Of a stretch of 64,000 nt of DNA, positions 31,793 to 39,557 are shown piece by piece; positions within the stretch are counted from its first letter, which is position 1; each line of letters opens with the position of its first letter. The stretch is from a bacterium. Its GTDB lineage: Bacteria; Myxococcota_A; Bradymonadia; UBA7976; UBA1532. The notes beneath the pieces are model-generated. The model saw only the letters and a list, made by a program, of their open reading frames with translations. It had not been told where the DNA came from and searched no databases. The translations under genes and the position numbers were made by a program. Where the stretch lies: contig JAUHXC010000041.1 of assembly GCA_030427205.1 (NCBI GenBank), positions 33,296-97,295 of the forward strand, written 5' to 3'.

Positions 31793-32844
31793 TCCGCCGG
31801 GCGGCGCCGCTCGCCGCCGGCCTCGCGGTGGTCCTCGGCGTGCTCGCCGCCCTCTCGCCCCCCGCCGCGAGACCCGCCGACGACGCGGTGCGCGGCGTCG
31901 CCCTCGGCCTCTTCGCCAGCGACCCCGACTACGACTACGGGCCGATGCTCGCCGAGATCGCCGACCGCGGCGCCACCGACGTGCTGCTGGCGGTGGCGTG
32001 GTATCAGCCGGCCCTCGACGCCACCCGGATGGCGCCGCGCCCCGGCTATTCGCCGAGCGACGCCGCCATCGCCCGCGCGCTCGCCGAGGCCCGCGCCCGC
32101 GGCCTGCGGCCGGCCCTGCTGCCGATCGTGCGCCTCGAGCGCCGCGCGCCGGGCCATTGGCGCGGCGTGCTGCGGCCGGCGGACGTCGACGCCTGGTTCT
32201 CCGCCTACGGCGCCTTCGTCGGCCGCATGGCCGATCTGGCGGCCGATGGCGGCGCGGTGCGGCTCTACGTCGGCAGCGAGCTGGCCAGCCTGGCGGTCCA
32301 TGGCGATCGCTGGCGGGCGCTCATCGCCGACGTGCGCCTGCGCTTCGCCGGCCGGCTGAGCTACTCGGCCAATTGGGACCACTTCGCCGACATCGACTTC
32401 TGGGACGCGCTCGACGAGATCGGGGTGACCGGCTACTTCCCGCTGCCGGCCGCGCGCGAGGCCCGCGCCGACGCGTGGATCGAGCCGCGCCGGCGGATCG
32501 CCGCCCTCGCCGCACGCCACCGGCGCCCGGTGGTGCTGACCGAGGTGGGCTATCCCAGCCGGGCCACCGCCGCCGCACGCCCGTGGGACGACGGCGGCGC
32601 GGCCGCGCCCGACCTCGCGCTGCAGGCACAGCTGTTCGACGACTTCTGCCGGGCCTGGGCCACCGCCGGCGTCGCCCGCGGTTTCTACGCCTGGAACTGG
32701 TTCGGCGTCGGCGGCCCACGAGACGCCGGCTTCAGCCTGCGCGGCAAGCCCGCCGCCGCCCGGCTCGCCGCCTGCCTGCGGGCCTGGGTCGCGCCCGACG
32801 ACACCACGCCATCCGCGGTGGATCCGAGCGACACCGACCGATAG
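31789..32844 (+). CDS. GH113-like glycoside hydrolase (clan GH-A TIM barrel)
   Basis: The 351-residue protein, starting at GTG 31789 and overlapping the previous stop, has an N-terminal signal or anchor (AAGLAVVLGVLAALSPPA). The barrel shows the GH113 beta-mannanase layout: VLLAVAWYQP, RPALLPIVRLE, LYVGSELASL (putative acid/base E164), LSYSANWDHFADIDFWDALD, IGVTGYFPLP and VVLTEVGYPS (putative nucleophile E252). Family members cut beta-1,4-mannan; distant relatives are uncharacterised. Its place before a PNGase F-like lipoprotein suggests a role in attacking external glycans or glycoproteins. Confidence 0.83.
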   Translation: MIRRAAPLAAGLAVVLGVLAALSPPAARPADDAVRGVALGLFASDPDYDYGPMLAEIADRGATDVLLAVAWYQPALDATRMAPRPGYSPSDAAIARALAEARARGLRPALLPIVRLERRAPGHWRGVLRPADVDAWFSAYGAFVGRMADLAADGGAVRLYVGSELASLAVHGDRWRALIADVRLRFAGRLSYSANWDHFADIDFWDALDEIGVTGYFPLPAAREARADAWIEPRRRIAALAARHRRPVVLTEVGYPSRATAAARPWDDGGAAAPDLALQAQLFDDFCRAWATAGVARGFYAWNWFGVGGPRDAGFSLRGKPAAARLAACLRAWVAPDDTTPSAVDPSDTDR

Positions 32845-32888
32845 TGTCGGGCGACCGGCTGGTGGAGACGCCGGTGGCAGGAGAAGAT

Positions 32889-34703
32889 ATGCGGCGATTC
32901 GAGCGGATGCTGACCCGGGCAATGCTGACCCGGGCAATGCTGATCCTGACGGTGCAGGCCGGCCTGCTGGCGACGGGCTGCGAGGGCGAATCGGCCGGCA
33001 GCGCCGACGCGGTGGTGATCGTCCTGCCCGACATGGCGCCCGACCCCGACATGGCGCCCGAGCCCGACATGGCGCCCGAGCCCGAGCCCGACATGGCCAT
33101 CGAGCCCGACGCCGCGCCAGCGCCGGTGAACGTCTGCGAGGCCGAGGGCCTGCCCCTGCGCGACTTCAACCCCGACGCCACCGGCCTCAAGTTCGGCGAT
33201 CGGGCCGGCGACTTCACCCTGCAGCTGCTCGACGGCGAGACCTTCACCCTCAGCGAGGCGTGGAGCGGCTGCGAGTCGTACGTCTTCCTCAACTACTTCC
33301 CCGATCTGCGGGCGCTGCCCGAAGGCGGCTGGGAGAGCGACGAGATCTTCGCCAGCCCGCTGCGCTTCATGGTCGAAGAAGGCCCGCGCAACGTGCGCTA
33401 CATATTCACCAGCTACGAGGACGACGCCGCCGCCCGCGAGACCCGCATGCGCGCCCTGCGCGAGCGGGCCGCGGCCGAACTCGCCGAGCTCGACCCGGCC
33501 GACGCCGCCTTCTGGCGCGACCGCATGCACTTCGTCGTCGACCGCAGCGTCGACATGGATGGCGCCGCGGGCGCTTTCTTCTCGGCCTACATGGCGCTCG
33601 TCTTCGACCCCAACAGCCGGGTCGACCTCGGCGACCGCGGCCAGGCGCCCACGCCGCTGCCCAACGTCTTCGGCATCGACCGCGCCCAGCGCTGGGACGC
33701 GGGCGGCAGCATGTCGCAGTTCGTCGGCGGGCCCTCGGAGTTCACGATGGCCGCCTACCTGGGCCACTTCTACAACCACAAGGCAGCCTTGGCCGATCGG
33801 GTGCGCGCCGAGGCCGACGAGGCGACCACGATCAACCTGCTCAACGAAGCGGTGACCGATCGCATCATCGACCGCACCGTCGAGCTGCCCGGCGTCGACG
33901 AGATGGCCGCCTACGACACCCTCGACTTCGACATCGCGGTCAACTGCCCGCACCAGAACCCGTTCGCCTGCTCCGAGTGGGACCGCATCGCCCGCATCGA
34001 CTGGTGCGCCGACGCCGAGTGCGCCGAGCGCTACGAGATCGTGCGCTGGATCACCCCCTACTGGCGCCGCGGCGAGCGGCGCTGGGTGATCGACGCCTCG
34101 CCGCTGCTGCCGCTCATCGCGGCCGGCGGCGCGCAGACCTTCCGCATCGAGATGGGCCCCGGCTGGGAGCGGGCGACCCTGCGCGACGCCCGGGTCGACC
34201 TGCGCCTGCGCACCACCGGCGGCGCGCTGCCCATGGGCGCCGAGCGGGCGTTCACCGGCGGCGACTTCAACGCGGCCTACAACATGCGCGACCCGTTCGT
34301 CTTCGTGCCCGACGCCGAGGCCGAGTCGGTCGAGCTGGTGCTCATCCTCAGCGGCCACGGCCAGACCGACGGCGACAACTGCGCCGAGTGGTGCGACCAC
34401 CGTCACCAGTTCACGATCAACGGCGAAGAGCTGGAGCTCGTGCGCAGCCAGCCGGGCATCGGCCTCTTGCGCACCTGCGCCCGCCGCGCCGCCGAGGGCG
34501 TGCCGCCGGGCCAATGGGGCAACTGGGCCCCCGGCCGCGCCTACTGGTGCCCCGGGCTGCCGGTGGATCTCATCCGGGTGGATCTGACCGCGCATATCCA
34601 GCCGGGCATGGAGAACACCCTCGAGTATCAAGGCGTGTTCCAGCGCGGCGAGCCCCGCGGCGGCAACATCGCGCTGTCGGCTTATGTGGTGTGGGGCCGC
34701 TGA
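32889..34703 (+). CDS. PNGase F-like lipoprotein with a thioredoxin-like N-terminal region
   Basis: The 604-residue lipoprotein has the lipobox LLATGC (Cys31), then a PDMAPDPDMAPEPDMAPEP-type spacer. Residues about 95-135 (DRAGDFTLQLLDGETFTL, then SGCESYVFLNY) look like a redoxin/TlpA start with a single Cys. The second half resembles peptide-N-glycosidase F: FDIAVNCPHQNPFACSEWDR, the distal LILSGHGQTDGDNCAEWCDH with HRHQFTING, and a RAYWCPGLPVDLI end. PNGase F releases whole N-glycans from asparagine. The active-site acid is expected near the CSEWD motif. ATG 32889 has AGGAG upstream. In-frame ATGs at 32907, 32922 and 32937 come from a 15-bp duplication in the signal peptide. Confidence 0.82.
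   Translation: MRRFERMLTRAMLTRAMLILTVQAGLLATGCEGESAGSADAVVIVLPDMAPDPDMAPEPDMAPEPEPDMAIEPDAAPAPVNVCEAEGLPLRDFNPDATGLKFGDRAGDFTLQLLDGETFTLSEAWSGCESYVFLNYFPDLRALPEGGWESDEIFASPLRFMVEEGPRNVRYIFTSYEDDAAARETRMRALRERAAAELAELDPADAAFWRDRMHFVVDRSVDMDGAAGAFFSAYMALVFDPNSRVDLGDRGQAPTPLPNVFGIDRAQRWDAGGSMSQFVGGPSEFTMAAYLGHFYNHKAALADRVRAEADEATTINLLNEAVTDRIIDRTVELPGVDEMAAYDTLDFDIAVNCPHQNPFACSEWDRIARIDWCADAECAERYEIVRWITPYWRRGERRWVIDASPLLPLIAAGGAQTFRIEMGPGWERATLRDARVDLRLRTTGGALPMGAERAFTGGDFNAAYNMRDPFVFVPDAEAESVELVLILSGHGQTDGDNCAEWCDHRHQFTINGEELELVRSQPGIGLLRTCARRAAEGVPPGQWGNWAPGRAYWCPGLPVDLIRVDLTAHIQPGMENTLEYQGVFQRGEPRGGNIALSAYVVWGR
32907..32936 (+). repeat. 15-bp tandem duplication in a signal peptide
   Basis: ATGCTGACCCGGGCA occurs twice head to tail (32907-32921 and 32922-32936) and a third time in part. 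It adds MLTRA to the positively charged n-region of the lipoprotein signal and creates extra in-frame ATGs. Confidence 0.9.
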
Positions 34704-34710
34704 TCGGGTA

Positions 34711-34734
34711 TCCTCGGCGCGGCTCGGCCGAGGA
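34711..34734 (+). promoter_or_regulatory. Hairpin overlapping the ribosome binding site of the AAA/TOPRIM operon
   Basis: TCCTCGGC (34711-34718) is a perfect inverted repeat of GCCGAGGA (34727-34734) with an eight-base loop. The right arm includes the first part of the AGGAGGA site that serves ATG 34746. Folding in the mRNA would hide the site. It starts only eight bases after the preceding stop, so it could alternatively end the upstream transcript, but it lacks a T tract. Confidence 0.6.
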
Positions 34735-34745
34735 GGACTGACGCC

Positions 34746-35804
34746 ATGGCGACCAACGAGACACACAAGCCCGCGGGCCCGCGCACGTTGGTGACCGGCG
34801 TGGGCATCACACGGCTTCGTGGTATCCGCCAGGGTACGCTGGACGGTCTGGCGCCGCTGACGATCCTGGTCGGTCAGAACGGATCGGGCAAGAGCACGGT
34901 GCTTGATGCGTTGTTGATCGCGGCGGGTACATCGGGCCCGAAAGACCTTCGGCGGGTCATCGAGCGGAGACGACACCTGAGCATTCCCACGCCGTGGTTG
35001 ACGTGGCGAGCGGGCGTGGACGGCGCGTCATTCGTACATGTGTTGAGCGGCGGGCCCACGCGGTATGTCGAGATCGCAGTCGAAAACAGCCAACTCACCA
35101 ACAAAGTCGGCGTAACTGCCAGCTTCTCCTGGAGCGAAGATGACATAGGCGCCGCCTACGATGAGATACGCTACGAATACGACTGCGCCTTCGACCGGCA
35201 CGGACCATTCTCTCGCGGTAGCGGCGACGCCCCGCCTCCTCTCGACCGTATTCGAACCACCCGACTCATCGAGCCCGCGATGGGCTCCGACCTGCATATT
35301 CTGCTGTCGGAGGCCACGCGCCAGGGCGGACGGCGTACGATAGAGCGCCTGCTGGCCAGCGTGATCGACGATCTGCTCTCGGTCCAGATGCTCGTCAACG
35401 ACGTGGGCAAGCCCGAAGTCCACCTGGAGTTCGACTGGGGCAGCGTACCGGTCGCGGTCGCCGGCGACGGCCTGCATGCCCTGACGCGGCTCGCCTTCAT
35501 GATCGCCGCGCCGTCCGACGCCTTGTTGCTCATCGAGGAGCCGGAGGTGCACATGCACCCCCGGGCTCTTCAGGCTGCGGCCCGCGCCATGGTCGGCTCG
35601 GTCAAAGCGGGCAACCAGATCATCACCTCGACCCACAGCCTCGACCTGATCGACCACGTCCTCGACGCCGCGGCCGCGGACGAGGTGCTCGACGACGTCG
35701 CCGTCTTCCGCACCCTCATCGTCGACGGTGAGCTGCGCAGCAGCCGCTTCCCAGGCGAAGAGGCGCGCTTCGCCCGCCAGCAGATCGAGGAGGACCTGCG
35801 ATGA
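34746..35804 (+). CDS. AAA ATPase (AAA_15/AAA_21, OLD/ABC-like), putative defence component
   Basis: The 352-residue protein has an ABC/SMC-like ATPase core: Walker A GQNGSGKST (43-51), a signature-like GDGLHALTRLAFMI (about 240-253), Walker B LLLIEEPEVHMHP (259-272) and STHSLDLID with the switch His (295-303). The central part (60-235) is family-specific. This layout is that of OLD-family and PARIS AriA-type ATPases, which sense invasion and control a nuclease. The gene overlaps the TOPRIM gene by ATGA. GC content is lower than in neighbours, with ATA, CGT and GTA codons that are rare elsewhere, which suggests horizontal acquisition. Confidence 0.85.
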   Translation: MATNETHKPAGPRTLVTGVGITRLRGIRQGTLDGLAPLTILVGQNGSGKSTVLDALLIAAGTSGPKDLRRVIERRRHLSIPTPWLTWRAGVDGASFVHVLSGGPTRYVEIAVENSQLTNKVGVTASFSWSEDDIGAAYDEIRYEYDCAFDRHGPFSRGSGDAPPPLDRIRTTRLIEPAMGSDLHILLSEATRQGGRRTIERLLASVIDDLLSVQMLVNDVGKPEVHLEFDWGSVPVAVAGDGLHALTRLAFMIAAPSDALLLIEEPEVHMHPRALQAAARAMVGSVKAGNQIITSTHSLDLIDHVLDAAAADEVLDDVAVFRTLIVDGELRSSRFPGEEARFARQQIEEDLR

Positions 35805-36541
35805 CCGCATCCCAGCGGGTGGTCATCTGCGAGGGCTATCACGACCGGGCGTTCTGGAAGGGCTGGCTGAAGCGTCGCGGGTGCACACCTCGCGATACCG
35901 ACCCCTGGGGTCAGCGGGTCAAAGGCGGTCAGCACGGCTGGCACACGCCGAGCGGCGCTTTCGTCCGAGTGCTTCCGGCCCGCGGCGATCTGCGGCAGGT
36001 GCTGCGCTTCGTACGCCTCTACCTGAGAAACGCGCCGACCGAGCCGGTCCCGTTGATGATCATCTCTACCGATGCCGACGCGCGGCCGCTCGCCGAGCGG
36101 CGGGTGGACGTGCTGCGGAACATCAAAGCCCTCGTGCAGCCTCTGGCGCTGGGTGAGATCTCCGCGGACAGCGGCGATCTCATCCTCGGCGAGACGCGTA
36201 TGGTGCCGCTGATCTGGCCCTGCACACTGGTGGAGCCCGCGCCGGGCATACCGGACTGCGCCACCCTCGAGCAGCTCGTCTGCGGGGTACTCACCCGCCG
36301 AGAGGAGACCCGCGGACGGCAGATACGCGACTTCCTGAAGACAGCGGGCGAGGGCGCCGGCTGGCAGCGCCCCGCCGACGTCGGCAAGAGCCACGCGTGG
36401 GCTTGGATGGCGCATCGCCAGCCCGTCGACGAGTGCGAGCGCTTCTTCGAGGCGCCTTGGGAGGACGACGACCTCGCCGCCGATCTCGAGGACGCCATGG
36501 GCGACGACGCAGCGCGGGTGATCGAGCTGCTGCTCGCCTGA
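35801..36541 (+). CDS. TOPRIM-domain protein, probable nuclease partner of the AAA ATPase
   Basis: The 246-residue protein begins with VVICEGYHDRAFW, the TOPRIM strand-loop with catalytic Glu (E11), and has LMIISTDADA with D91 and D93 as the second acidic motif. The layout is like DUF3226, DUF4435 or OLD-type nucleases, where these acids bind Mg. It is translated from ATG 35801, coupled by ATGA to the ATPase. A separate ATPase plus TOPRIM effector is the arrangement of split OLD/PARIS anti-phage systems. Nuclease activity is inferred from the acidic residues only. Base composition matches the ATPase gene, so the two probably moved together. Confidence 0.75.
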   Translation: MTASQRVVICEGYHDRAFWKGWLKRRGCTPRDTDPWGQRVKGGQHGWHTPSGAFVRVLPARGDLRQVLRFVRLYLRNAPTEPVPLMIISTDADARPLAERRVDVLRNIKALVQPLALGEISADSGDLILGETRMVPLIWPCTLVEPAPGIPDCATLEQLVCGVLTRREETRGRQIRDFLKTAGEGAGWQRPADVGKSHAWAWMAHRQPVDECERFFEAPWEDDDLAADLEDAMGDDAARVIELLLA

Positions 36542-36623
36542 ACACGGCTCTCCCGGACAAACCACCGGCTGAACCAGATGCGGACCAGGCGGGCCCGCGC
36601 CCGTCGCGTCGAGCCGGCGCCCT

Positions 36624-36658
36624 TGATGATATCAATCGATTGTTTTAATTTTTCATCA
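36624..36658. promoter_or_regulatory. AT-rich promoter/operator-like region with nested palindromes
   Basis: In a GC-rich neighbourhood this 35-base patch is mostly A and T. It contains the perfect palindrome CAATCGATTG (36633-36642), a run TTTTAATTTTT, and outer arms TGATGA (36624-36629) and TCATCA (36653-36658). It lies 44 bases upstream of the lipoprotein gene at 36702 and probably carries its promoter. Confidence 0.45.
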
Positions 36659-36701
36659 CACTGGTACGGCCGCCGCTTTCGACCCGGCCGAGGAGAGCGT
36701 G

Positions 36702-38627
36702 ATGATCCGATACCTCTCGATCGTGGTGATGCTCGGCGCGCACTGGGCGTGCGTGCCCTCGGGCGGGCGCGGTGACGTGGACGACCGCGACGCGTCGACG
36801 CAGACCGATGGCGCGGCGGGTGATGCCGACGGTTCTCCGGGCGACCGGATCGACGGCTCCCCCGGCGACGATCGCGACGCGGCTGCAGACGCCGACGGCG
36901 GCGTCGACGAGGACCTCGACGCCAGCCCGGGCGATGACATGGCGCCGTTCGAGCCGGTCGATGGCGGCCCAGTGGCCGACATGTATCCGCCGACCACGGA
37001 CGAGCGCTGCAACGGCCGCGACGACGATGGGGACGACGCGGTCGACGAGGGCGACGTCTGCCCGCCGCCGCAGTCTGTGCGGCTGGCCGATCCGGGCGAC
37101 TTCGTACGCCTCGACAGCCAGCTGAACGAAGACAGCCCGATGTGGCAGCGCTTCGACGCGGCGTGCGGCGTGCGGTCCGCCGGCGACTTCCCGTACAAGG
37201 CGTGGCGGGTGGTCAACGAGACGGGCTTCGACCAGACCTTGAGCGTGACCGGGGCCTGGGGCGAGTCCGATGGCTTCCTGCACGTCTTCGGCGATGACTT
37301 CGACCCCAGCAGCGAGGACTGTCTGGCCGGCAACGACGACGACGACGGCACCGCCACCAGTCGGATCGACGAGGTGCCGATCGCGGCCGACGCCGCGCTG
37401 ACGGTGATCGCGTCGACCTACTCGCCCGAAACCTGGGTGCCCGCGCTGACGGTGGAGGTCCATACCGCCGCCAACCGCGAGCAGCGGTGTGACGACGGCC
37501 TCGACGACGATCGGGACGGCGCCACCGACTGCGACGACGGCGACTGCGCCGCCGACGCGGCCTGCGACCCGTGCTTCGGGGTGATGTGCGCGGCGGGCGC
37601 CCGCTGCAACGGCGGCGAGTGCAGCGACTACGCCACCCCCATCGCGGCGGTGGGCGAGGCGATCGCCTTCGACGGATCGTTGCGGGCCGGCGGGCCGACC
37701 TTCGACCGGCCGACCGCGGCGTGCAACGCGACCGGCCAGACGGTCTACTTCGCGCCCATCCCCATCGTGAACCGCGGGCCCGAGCCGCGCATGGTCCAGA
37801 TCGACGGCCGCTGGTCGGACGTCGACGGCACGCTGCTCGTCTTCGCCGAGCCCTTCGACCCGCGCACGGCGGCGGGCTGCATCGCGGGGGACGAGGACTT
37901 CGACGGGCGGCGGGTGGGCAGCCGCATCGAGCGCCTGCGGCTCGAGCCGGGCGAGGTGGTCGTCGTCGTGGCCACCACCTTCGGCGCCGAGACGCCGATG
38001 GATCGCTACGAGGTGACGGTGACGACCCTGCCCGACGCGGCCGATACCGAGCTGCTGTGCGGCGATCGGGTCGACGAGGATCGTGATGGCTCGATCGACT
38101 GCGGCGACTGGGACTGCGCCGAGGCGCCCGAGTGCAACCCGTGCGCCGACGTCGCCTGCGCGGCCGGGCTGCGCTGCCTGGACGGCGTCTGCGGACCGGT
38201 GCGCGAGCCGGCGCCGATCTCGATCGCCCGCGAGGGGCAGTCGCTGGTGATCGTCGGCGCGATCACCGACGCCGACCCCCGCTGGGCCCGCCCGGGCGAA
38301 GACTGCGCGGCGGGCGCGGAGGGCGGGCACCACTATCAGGTCGTGCCGCTCGTCAACGAGATCGGCGGCAACGCTCTGGTCTCGGTCACCGCCGACTGGG
38401 GCGCGGGCGACGGCTTCCTGCATGTCTTCTCCGAGCCCTTCGATCCGGGCGATGTTGCCGGCTGCCTCGCCGGCAACGACGACGACGGGTCGACGCAGCG
38501 CAGCCGGATCGACGATGTGCGCATGCAATGGCGCGGCGCGGGCGTGGTCGTGGTGCTGTCGACCTACGGCGTGGGGCAGGAGATCGCGCAGTATACGCTG
38601 CGCCTGACCACCGAGCCCATCCGCTGA
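36702..38627 (+). CDS. Repeat lipoprotein with Asp-rich linker and three similar domains
   Basis: ATG 36702 (AGGAG six bases upstream; GTG 36699 also possible) gives 641 residues. After a signal ending in HWAC there is a long Asp/Gly/Ala linker, then three copies of a roughly 150-residue domain. Copies share GxSDGFLHVFGDDFDP or GAGDGFLHVFSEPFDP, then CLAGNDDDxGxxxSRID and a valine-rich VVVVxxTYG strand. Between copies sit CDDGLDDDRDGATDCDDGDC-type segments, the Cys/Asp calcium-binding-like motif frequent in myxobacterial lipoproteins. It is likely a surface protein; no enzymatic motif was found. It is downstream of the AAA/TOPRIM pair but has its own AT-rich promoter region. Confidence 0.8.
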   Translation: MIRYLSIVVMLGAHWACVPSGGRGDVDDRDASTQTDGAAGDADGSPGDRIDGSPGDDRDAAADADGGVDEDLDASPGDDMAPFEPVDGGPVADMYPPTTDERCNGRDDDGDDAVDEGDVCPPPQSVRLADPGDFVRLDSQLNEDSPMWQRFDAACGVRSAGDFPYKAWRVVNETGFDQTLSVTGAWGESDGFLHVFGDDFDPSSEDCLAGNDDDDGTATSRIDEVPIAADAALTVIASTYSPETWVPALTVEVHTAANREQRCDDGLDDDRDGATDCDDGDCAADAACDPCFGVMCAAGARCNGGECSDYATPIAAVGEAIAFDGSLRAGGPTFDRPTAACNATGQTVYFAPIPIVNRGPEPRMVQIDGRWSDVDGTLLVFAEPFDPRTAAGCIAGDEDFDGRRVGSRIERLRLEPGEVVVVVATTFGAETPMDRYEVTVTTLPDAADTELLCGDRVDEDRDGSIDCGDWDCAEAPECNPCADVACAAGLRCLDGVCGPVREPAPISIAREGQSLVIVGAITDADPRWARPGEDCAAGAEGGHHYQVVPLVNEIGGNALVSVTADWGAGDGFLHVFSEPFDPGDVAGCLAGNDDDGSTQRSRIDDVRMQWRGAGVVVVLSTYGVGQEIAQYTLRLTTEPIR

Positions 38628-38664
38628 GCGCGGCCAACGATCGGATGTGATAGCCTGCCGGGCC

Positions 38665-39288
38665 ATGAACCGCCGAGAACCGTCAAGAGACGGGCGCCTG
38701 AGCCGTTCGGAGCAGACCCGCGCCGCGCTGCTGGCCGCCGCCGCCGATGCCTTCGCCGATCGCGGCTATGGGGGCACGGCGCTGTCGACGATCTACAAAG
38801 CCGCCGGCGCCAACGCGGCGGCCATCAGCTATCACTTCGGCGGCAAGCGGGCGCTGTACGACGCGGTGCTCGCCGAGTCGGGCCGCCGCTTCAGCGCGCT
38901 GTTCGACGCGCTGGTCGCCGAGGGGCTGCAAGACATCGACCGCTTCATGGCGCTGACGTGGCGCCGCATCCGCGAGGAGTCGACCCACGCCCGCATCGTG
39001 CTGCGGGCGGTGCTCGACGACGGGCGCCCGCCCGAAGGCGTCATCTGGATGCGTCGGGAGCGGCTGCCCGCCGCCGCCGCGCCGCTCGCGCCGCTGCTCG
39101 GGCTCGAGCCGGCCGCGCTGCGCATGCTCGCCATCTCGATGAACCTGCTGTGCTCGCGCTTCGCGGTGGTCGACGAGGCCGAGCTGTGCGCGCTGACCGA
39201 TACCGAGCACGTCGAGGACGCCGATCGGGTCGTCGTCGAGCACCTGACCGCGCTGGTGCGCGGCTTCGTCGGCCTGAGCGCCGGCTGA
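38665..39288 (+). CDS. TetR-family transcriptional regulator
   Basis: The 207-residue protein has the TetR N-terminal helix-turn-helix: TRAALLAAAADAFADRGYGG, then TALSTIYKAAGANAAAISYHF and GGKRALYDAVL. The C-terminal ligand-binding half is unspecific. ATG 38665 was chosen since the HTH starts close after it; GTG 38647 is in frame. TetR proteins usually repress their own gene and a neighbouring transporter or enzyme gene, but the nearest genes (a lipoprotein 38 bases upstream, a TPR/membrane pair convergent downstream) do not reveal the target. Confidence 0.92.
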   Translation: MNRREPSRDGRLSRSEQTRAALLAAAADAFADRGYGGTALSTIYKAAGANAAAISYHFGGKRALYDAVLAESGRRFSALFDALVAEGLQDIDRFMALTWRRIREESTHARIVLRAVLDDGRPPEGVIWMRRERLPAAAAPLAPLLGLEPAALRMLAISMNLLCSRFAVVDEAELCALTDTEHVEDADRVVVEHLTALVRGFVGLSAG

Positions 39289-39299
39289 CGGCCGGGGAT

Positions 39300-39557
39300 C
39301 TACCCCGCCTTGCCGCCGAACACCGCGACGAGCGCGCCCACCGCGAAGAGCAGGCCCAGGGTGCCCATGGCGATGGCCATCTTGGGGAAGCGGGTGGCCT
39401 TCTTGGCGGCCATGGCGAAGAAGACCGGGCTGATGAGCACCAGGCTGTCGCCGGCCGGGCCGCCGCCCGGGTCGTTATAGGCCTTGAAGCCCATGGCCAC
39501 CGCCACCGCGATGATCGATCCACCGAAGCAGATGTTGAGCCAGGTGGAGCGCCTCAT
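39300..39557 (-). CDS. Small multi-pass membrane protein of unknown function
   Basis: The 85-residue protein has hydrophobic segments at about 8-25 (CFGGSIIAVAVAMGF), 38-52 (SLVLISPVFFAMAA) and 60-82 (MAIAMGTLGLLFAVGALVAVF), separated by short polar loops with KKATR. ATG 39557 overlaps the stop of the TPR-protein gene as ATGA, so it is translationally coupled to it. No family was recognised. The gene is convergent with the TetR gene. Confidence 0.75.
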   Translation of the reverse strand: MRRSTWLNICFGGSIIAVAVAMGFKAYNDPGGGPAGDSLVLISPVFFAMAAKKATRFPKMAIAMGTLGLLFAVGALVAVFGGKAG

